Positions 58,289 through 64,000 of a DNA stretch of 64,000 nucleotides are shown in pieces. Source of the stretch: Viridothelium virens (taxonomy: Eukaryota > Ascomycota > Dothideomycetes > Trypetheliales > Trypetheliaceae); the NCBI GenBank assembly GCA_010094025.1, contig ML991791.1, positions 62,001 through 126,000 on the forward strand. The letters run 5' to 3'. The translations under genes and the position numbers were made by a program. The notes beneath the pieces were generated by a model. It had not been told where the DNA came from and ran no database searches. It was given only the letters and a program-made list of their open reading frames with translations. Every line of letters begins with the position of its first letter. The first letter of the stretch is position 1.

Positions 58289-58713
58289 CGGGCTGTGAAG
58301 TATCCCAATCCTCTGGAATCATAAGATACCCTGGGTCTTGGTTTTAGCATCACATGCATTTTAGGGCGTTTGCATTTTGTCGGCGTCGGTGTAGTTGTTA
58401 GTATAGAGAATAGAAAACCTACATCTCAACATGGGATTTCCATTAGATACGTCCCATACTGTCAATAATGTCACAGCTGTCGTGAAAAGACATAAATTCT
58501 AGGAAATTGGTTTGGAGTAATACTTCAAACTACGGCATGGTTCTGAAGAGCTCAAAGAGGGTAAAATATCAGAATTTAATGAAGAAATTGAATTAATTAT
58601 TAGATGATATCGAACGGCTAGGAAATATGCAGACATGCAGTGGTGGGAGTATATATGCGATCCGATCCATCCTTTTCGTTCGCCAAACACCTGTGCAAGC
58701 AATAGAACAATCA
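58289..58713. other. Convergent intergenic region, 425 bp
   Basis: Holds two facing 3' ends. AT-rich around 58560-58600. Nothing else is seen. Confidence 0.5.
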
Positions 58714-61700
58714 TTAGTAGACAATCTGATCCTGCAAGTATCCAGCACCAAAGCCATAGCTTCTTCGTTTTGCAGCCTTCATCAGACTCTTTCGCTTTTT
58801 GGTTCCCTCTTCCTTATCCTTCTTCTGTTCCTGTTCTGCCCCAGTGATATCAATTCGGAACTCCCCATTTCCAATCCCTTTGTATCTTCCAATTTGCTCT
58901 TTGTCGACCTGCTCCTTGTTTACCTGCTTCCACTGCTCAATTCCAGGGGCAACTTTTACTCCGTACTTGTTGCTGAGCTTCTGCACCAACTCCGTGTACC
59001 CGCGATCACCCTTATCCCATCGGCCCAGTCGCACATAATCTCCCTTCAGCAGATCCAAAAACTCACCCACCAACTTCTTATCGACTCCCTTCTCCGCCGC
59101 TCCCTCCGCATCCTCATCAATCTCCCTCAACACCTCCTCATGCACCCCCATCGCCTCCGCAAACTTCCTCTGCTCCGTCCACAACTCCGCCAACACCCGA
59201 CTCATGCCCCTCGCCTCGGGATCCAACCACCCGCGACTCCTCCTCAGGTTGTAACACAGCACATCCGCCACCTCACTCGCCTGCCCCACATGTCCCGCCC
59301 TATAATGCGCATGAACGAGACACTTGCCCAGCCTCAGCACCGTCTCCGCGTCCCAATTCCGATGCACCTCGCGACTCCGCCACAGCCTCACCAGCAGCGC
59401 CTCGAGCTCGCCCCAGTTCGCCTGCGCGCCCAGCAGCCGCACCAGTCCCGCCACGTCTGCGAACCGCAGCTCCGCGACGTCGATGTCGGCGTCGCGGCAG
59501 GCGGCGAGCAGCGCGTTGGCGATCGCGCGCGACGTGCTGAGCATGGCAGAGCGCAGCTGCGCGTCGGATGGGGGCTGGCGGTTTGGAGCGTCGATGCCAG
59601 CGAGGAGGGCGGCGAGGCGGTAGCCGTGTGGGATGCTGGCGCGGCTGCGGAAGTAGTGATGGTGTGAGATGAGATGGAAGGCGGTGGTGGCGACGTCGTG
59701 GGCGGCGGCGAAGGAGGAGGTGGTGAGTAGGGCGGAGGCTTGTGACTCTGCGGCTTGGCAGACGAGGTGGCCGAAGGCGAGGGAGCGCGTGGTGTCGCTG
59801 TGGTGGCTGAGGGTGGTGAGGAGGGCGAGGAAGAAGGTGTAGTTGGCGGATTCGGAGGTGGTGTGGAGGCAGGATTTGAAGGCGGAGTGGAAGTGGGTGA
59901 AGAGGGCGCGGGCGAGGATGTCGGCTTGAGCGTTGCGCGAGCGGGCGAGCCAGAAGGAGTGTAGGGCTGCACCGATTTGGAGCTTGATTTCGATGGACGT
60001 CGACGTTTGGATGGTGCGGGTGTACTCCTCGTAGAGATAAGCTTCGAGGAGGATGTCGGCCATGACCTCGGAGAAGGAAAGCAGTGGCTTCGAGGTCAGA
60101 GCTTGTTCGAAGGCGATGAGGAAGACAAAGGCGACCTTAGAGACCTTGCCAATCGAGATGGTGATTTCCGTAGAAGAAGCCATGTCACGGAGGACAATGA
60201 GGTGGCGCAGTTGGTGGAGAAGGTCGTGGCCGCACTGCGTTAGACCTGCGGACTGATAAATTGAAGCAATGGTTGCCGCTGCATGATACAAGGTGATAGA
60301 TTCTGTCACCTTGGTAATGGTCTCAATGACGACGGACTGTAGCATGCGGATGATAGTCGACTGGTGCTTGCCATGCTTATGGTACAGAATGACGACCTCG
60401 CGAAGTTGAGTGAGTGTCTTCTCGTGCCAGCAGCCGAACTCAAGTTTAAGCTGCTCGTAAATCTCCAAGGAGATAGCAATACCTCGCTCAACAGTAAGGG
60501 TCGAGGTTGACTTGCCACTGGTAATAACCGTAACGTACATCTTAGATAAACGTGTCTTAACTGTCTTGATAGTCGTCTCCTCAATCGTGGTCGTGGTCGT
60601 GGTCGTTGTCTTGGTGCGCTTAACGATTTCTTCGTAGATTGTGATTGATTCGTGATAATGTTCCTCGTGCTTCTCACAGATTATAGCAATGGCCATCATA
60701 GCTTGAATGACAATTGCAGCAGAAACACCAAAACGCTTGGTCACAGTCTCGCGGTATTCCACCGCAAGCTTGTAAAGCTCGGAGAACTCGACCTTAGCGT
60801 GGAACTCTAGAACATAAGTGTAACGTTCATAAAGTGTGATGATCATCTCCTCGGTGAATTTGAACTCATGGTGGTGGTGGACAAACGTCTCCCAGAGAAG
60901 GGCACAGGTGTTGCGGAGCTCTTGCCAACGCTTCTCCTCGTGATAGTAGCGGCAAATAATTATGGCTGCTTCAAATGCATCATGATGACAGTGCTTGTTG
61001 TCCTTGTTCAGGACGGTCACAATCTCGATATAGTACTCATAGGCCTCTTTGCGTCCAAGCGTTAGACAAATGGATCCCAAAGCATAGAGAGTCTTGATAG
61101 TGAGGTGATGTGATGCACCACAATGCTTCCTATAACCATGTAACAGCTCGGTGTAGATTTCGATCACTCTTTCATGACGGTGATACTCCTCGTAGAACCG
61201 AATTAAGACATGGGATGTCTCCGCAACGCAGGCGTGGTCGATAGCGAAAGATGCTAGACAAGCTCGGTAAATGCGAAGGTAAATTTCCTCAGCCCTCTCA
61301 AAGTATCCCTGATGATGGTAGCAGATGGCAAGCTGAGTTGCAACTAGGATGGTTTCTTTTACAAAAGTACCGGATAGAGTAATCTTGGCATCAACGGTTA
61401 GGAAAGCCTTCCATGTGAGTTCAAGGGAGCGCTTGATCACAACCTCGCATTCGCTCCATTTCTTTTGCGATAGATAGATGCTGATCAACGAGAGGCTGGC
61501 TTTGAAGAAGTGGCTATCAACCTTGCTATGTCGACATCGCTCATAATGAGTTTCATAGATCTCTTGGACTACTGTTTCAGTCACAGTAGTAGTCGTGGTG
61601 GATGTCGTCTTCTTGGTGACGGTTGTTTCCTCGATCTCCTCAATGACCTCAGTGATGAGAATGGTAGTTGCGAACGCTTCCTCGTGGGTCGTCTTGCCCT

Positions 61701-64000
61701 TGCTCTTGAACCAGCCCCAGACCTTGCTAAAGATAGACACAGCGATCGTAAGCAAGCCAAAGGCCTTGAAGAGAGTACCAAGCTCCTTGATCCGAAGGAT
61801 GAGAGTCTCATCTTCACATTTGTGATGCTCGAACTCCGCCCAAAGGCAGAGCAGAATGTTTTGAGCTTCTTCGACACGCTTGATCCGCTGCAAGAACCGA
61901 ACATACTCTATGGAGATGTTGATTTTGAGAATCTGAAGCTCTATTGTAGTCTGAATGCGGCAAATTTCCGAGATACGACGCCAGAGGTTGATGTAGAGCT
62001 TTTCTGCCAAGAAGAAGTTTCCAGATCGTTCGTAATTTTGGCACCTCCGAAGAATGATAGAGATGCGGAGCTGGTCAGTCTCTTCCATGTCTTCGGAAGC
62101 GACAAAAATCAAGTCATCATACTCTTTCATCTCTTCGTCCGACCCTCCTTTCAGCACGATGGACATGCCGCCTATCGTCTCTGAGATCTTGCGAGCTTTG
62201 CCGTGATTCTTGCCATATCGCACGACAATGATCTGGTACAACTCTTTGTAGAGGGCAGTCGCCTTGTGCTCCTCTTTGATGTCGATGTAGAGCTTGCAAA
62301 GAACTTCATACCATTTGATAACTTGATCGCTAGATGCGCCATGCTTGGCCTTGCAAATCTCGATTTTGAATCGAATCATCGTCTCGCGGTAAGTTACAAT
62401 CTCTGTTCGCTTGGTAATCTCAATAGTCTCGGTACACGACAGGAAGTAATTCGTGGAAGTGACAACAACGGTGCTGAACTTATGGAGGATGACCTGGCCG
62501 ATGATGGAGGCGTGATAGAAATATTCCGCGGCTTTAATTAGGCTGGACACAGAACGATGAATAGAGCCCATGATGATCGTTGATTGCATGACAGCTCGAT
62601 GCTTTTCACCGAAACAGGCCTTGCGGATCTGGAGTGTCAAGTGATGATGTTCAATCGTCTCAGATACAGACCACTGTTGCTGCCAGCAAGACCATTCAAG
62701 TAATCCGAGATATGGAGACTGGGGGAAAATGTCTTTGAACGTAGAAGTTAGCTTGATCTCGCCATTGTGGCCGCAGAGGGTTGACGAGCGGAAGTGACCT
62801 ATCCAGTTTCGGACAATATACTCCAGAAGCGAATATTTGCCAAAGGTTTCCTCCAGAACGTAAGGACTGGGAATCTCAAACGACGGTTCATCGCTGGCAG
62901 TGATATTGTATTTGACATAGAAAAGCAGGCGCTGTGTAAGCTCTGTATGAGCAGTAGCAAGTGAGACCAGAGCCTTGCCGCACACCTCGTTCAGGAAAAA
63001 TCCGCGGATTGCTGAATGCTTGAAGCGAATCAATCCATTCCGTACGATAACAAGACCAAAGCAGTGGGTCGCAATGTGCTTACGGATGTTCACAGCGGAA
63101 ACAAACGTATGATGCTGCAAATCAGTACTGAGTATCTCTTCCATTTCGCCGACAGTCAAGGGTCTGTGAGCTGCGAGCATAAATTCAAACATGTGCCTTG
63201 TTGTGCCGTTTTTCAAGTCAACATGTCCAACGACTTTGTGAAGAACCTCATGAACACCACTATGAATGTCGTGGCCGAGCTTGGAATAGCTATCATGGGA
63301 ACTCTCTCTTCCAAGCAGAATGCCGACAAGATACGCCCAGAGGAAAGAACCTTTAGCCTTCTTTACCAACTTTTCGACAAATTCATGTTGAGCCGCGTGA
63401 GCTTGTGACTGAAAGTGCTGGTGCTGTGCGAGCGTTTCATGAAGATGGGTAGTGATGTCACGCTCATTATGATCTGGTGTGATGACAAGGTGCCTGCATC
63501 CTGCGAGACCTAGATGTGAGATCGGCTTGGACAATGTAACGGCGCGCACTCGATCGAACCGATTAACGCATTCATGAAGGCGCTTGTGCAAATGTATGGC
63601 CGCTTCATGTCCGACGACTTCGTCAAGCCCGTCGACAATAATTATTATGTTGGACTTCTGATCTTGCACGGCTCTGAGTCCAACTTGGAAGGCCTCCCAT
63701 AGAGATGATTCAAGCTTGGCAGTTGTTGGATGGCCCTGGAATGCCTTGACAAGGGATTCATACAGTTGAAGGTCGCCAACATTGCGCTCAAGGAGTTGGG
63801 AAAGCATACTTTTGAGAAAGGCGATTGGGGTGGCTTCTGACCGTGCATCGTTGGCAAAGGTATGAGAAAGAGTTTCGTAAGAGACACGCCCAATTGGTCG
63901 TCGTAGCCTCTCCTTCATGTAAGTAGCAAGCATGCTCTTCCCACAGCCAGAAGCACCGGTGATGGAAAACGTCTTCTCATCGTCACGGAGAAAGTTGAGC
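58714..64000 (-). CDS. NACHT-TPR (NLR-like) protein, C-terminal 1760 residues (runs off right edge)
   Basis: The frame is open from the stop at 58714 to the edge. Near the edge lies a P-loop (ITGASGCGKS, 63934-63963), then IIIIVDGLDE (Walker B, about 63619-63648) and a winged-helix-like region (RHMFEFMLAAHRPLTVGEME). This is the fungal STAND/NACHT layout. The rest, more than 1300 residues, is made of helical TPR-like repeats, for example KASLSLISIYLSQKKWSECE, LAICYHHQGYFERAEEIYLR and TIKTLYALGSICLTLGRKEA. Two Thr-rich loops (coding near 61565-61640 and 60575-60625) interrupt the repeats. Such proteins are signalling ATPases of fungal non-self recognition; the TPR part would sense the ligand. 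The N-terminal effector domain is outside the window, so type and output are unknown. Confidence 0.85.
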   Translation of the reverse strand, partial: LNFLRDDEKTFSITGASGCGKSMLATYMKERLRRPIGRVSYETLSHTFANDARSEATPIAFLKSMLSQLLERNVGDLQLYESLVKAFQGHPTTAKLESSLWEAFQVGLRAVQDQKSNIIIIVDGLDEVVGHEAAIHLHKRLHECVNRFDRVRAVTLSKPISHLGLAGCRHLVITPDHNERDITTHLHETLAQHQHFQSQAHAAQHEFVEKLVKKAKGSFLWAYLVGILLGRESSHDSYSKLGHDIHSGVHEVLHKVVGHVDLKNGTTRHMFEFMLAAHRPLTVGEMEEILSTDLQHHTFVSAVNIRKHIATHCFGLVIVRNGLIRFKHSAIRGFFLNEVCGKALVSLATAHTELTQRLLFYVKYNITASDEPSFEIPSPYVLEETFGKYSLLEYIVRNWIGHFRSSTLCGHNGEIKLTSTFKDIFPQSPYLGLLEWSCWQQQWSVSETIEHHHLTLQIRKACFGEKHRAVMQSTIIMGSIHRSVSSLIKAAEYFYHASIIGQVILHKFSTVVVTSTNYFLSCTETIEITKRTEIVTYRETMIRFKIEICKAKHGASSDQVIKWYEVLCKLYIDIKEEHKATALYKELYQIIVVRYGKNHGKARKISETIGGMSIVLKGGSDEEMKEYDDLIFVASEDMEETDQLRISIILRRCQNYERSGNFFLAEKLYINLWRRISEICRIQTTIELQILKINISIEYVRFLQRIKRVEEAQNILLCLWAEFEHHKCEDETLILRIKELGTLFKAFGLLTIAVSIFSKVWGWFKSKGKTTHEEAFATTILITEVIEEIEETTVTKKTTSTTTTTVTETVVQEIYETHYERCRHSKVDSHFFKASLSLISIYLSQKKWSECEVVIKRSLELTWKAFLTVDAKITLSGTFVKETILVATQLAICYHHQGYFERAEEIYLRIYRACLASFAIDHACVAETSHVLIRFYEEYHRHERVIEIYTELLHGYRKHCGASHHLTIKTLYALGSICLTLGRKEAYEYYIEIVTVLNKDNKHCHHDAFEAAIIICRYYHEEKRWQELRNTCALLWETFVHHHHEFKFTEEMIITLYERYTYVLEFHAKVEFSELYKLAVEYRETVTKRFGVSAAIVIQAMMAIAIICEKHEEHYHESITIYEEIVKRTKTTTTTTTTIEETTIKTVKTRLSKMYVTVITSGKSTSTLTVERGIAISLEIYEQLKLEFGCWHEKTLTQLREVVILYHKHGKHQSTIIRMLQSVVIETITKVTESITLYHAAATIASIYQSAGLTQCGHDLLHQLRHLIVLRDMASSTEITISIGKVSKVAFVFLIAFEQALTSKPLLSFSEVMADILLEAYLYEEYTRTIQTSTSIEIKLQIGAALHSFWLARSRNAQADILARALFTHFHSAFKSCLHTTSESANYTFFLALLTTLSHHSDTTRSLAFGHLVCQAAESQASALLTTSSFAAAHDVATTAFHLISHHHYFRSRASIPHGYRLAALLAGIDAPNRQPPSDAQLRSAMLSTSRAIANALLAACRDADIDVAELRFADVAGLVRLLGAQANWGELEALLVRLWRSREVHRNWDAETVLRLGKCLVHAHYRAGHVGQASEVADVLCYNLRRSRGWLDPEARGMSRVLAELWTEQRKFAEAMGVHEEVLREIDEDAEGAAEKGVDKKLVGEFLDLLKGDYVRLGRWDKGDRGYTELVQKLSNKYGVKVAPGIEQWKQVNKEQVDKEQIGRYKGIGNGEFRIDITGAEQEQKKDKEEGTKKRKSLMKAAKRRSYGFGAGYLQDQIVY

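Noticed and set aside
58627-59667. 346-aa plus-strand open frame
   Set aside because: It is antisense to the NACHT-TPR gene and has the Pro/Leu/Arg composition of a shadow frame.

Overview
The window reads as nuclear DNA of a filamentous ascomycete (Pezizomycotina). The genes are compact, with short GT-AG introns (about 50-75 nt, a few of 200-300 nt). A dispersed 5S rRNA gene and an intron-bearing tRNA-Ala lie between protein genes. The gene set includes NST1, a Zrg17-like CDF protein, an Ish1-repeat protein, a NACHT-TPR protein and a ferrichrome-type siderophore synthetase. The class cannot be fixed by eye; Leotiomycetes or a relative is a guess.

Left part (1-10.3 kb), housekeeping: the N-terminal two thirds or more of an SR140/U2SURP-like splicing protein (minus, runs off the left edge), an unrecognised 395-aa protein, a HAD hydrolase, a RINGv/MARCH-type membrane E3 ligase, and a TFIIIC Tfc6-like WD protein.

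10.7-17.7 kb looks accessory. It holds a three-exon orphan gene of 1080 aa, 2.5 kb of AT-rich DNA with a decayed fold-back repeat, a possible coding relic and tRNA-Ala(UGC), and then an orphan of 354 aa.

18.5-30.6 kb is housekeeping again: PER1/PGAP3 (GPI-anchor remodelling), NST1 (K/E-rich stress protein), a Rho2-type GTPase, 5S rRNA, mitochondrial ribosomal protein mL40, and phosphoacetylglucosamine mutase with two micro-exons.

30.9-49.1 kb is a two-gene intracellular siderophore locus. A single giant NRPS (SidC/NPS2 type, about 5158 aa; two long open frames joined by a short intron, plus a small last exon) is divergent from an L-ornithine N5-monooxygenase (SidA). SidA makes N5-hydroxyornithine. 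After acylation by an enzyme not in this window, the NRPS would assemble a ferricrocin/ferrichrome-like hexapeptide. The shared 859-bp promoter has three perfect ATCWGATAA sites, the motif bound by the iron-responsive GATA repressors SreA/Sre1/Fep1.

Right part (49-64 kb): a Zrg17-like CDF protein lacking the usual metal-site residues, a Ser/Pro-rich protein with two C-terminal membrane spans, a secreted or ER-lumenal protein with five Ish1 repeats, a four-span membrane protein, and the C-terminal 1760 residues of a NACHT-TPR (NLR-like) protein that runs off the right edge.
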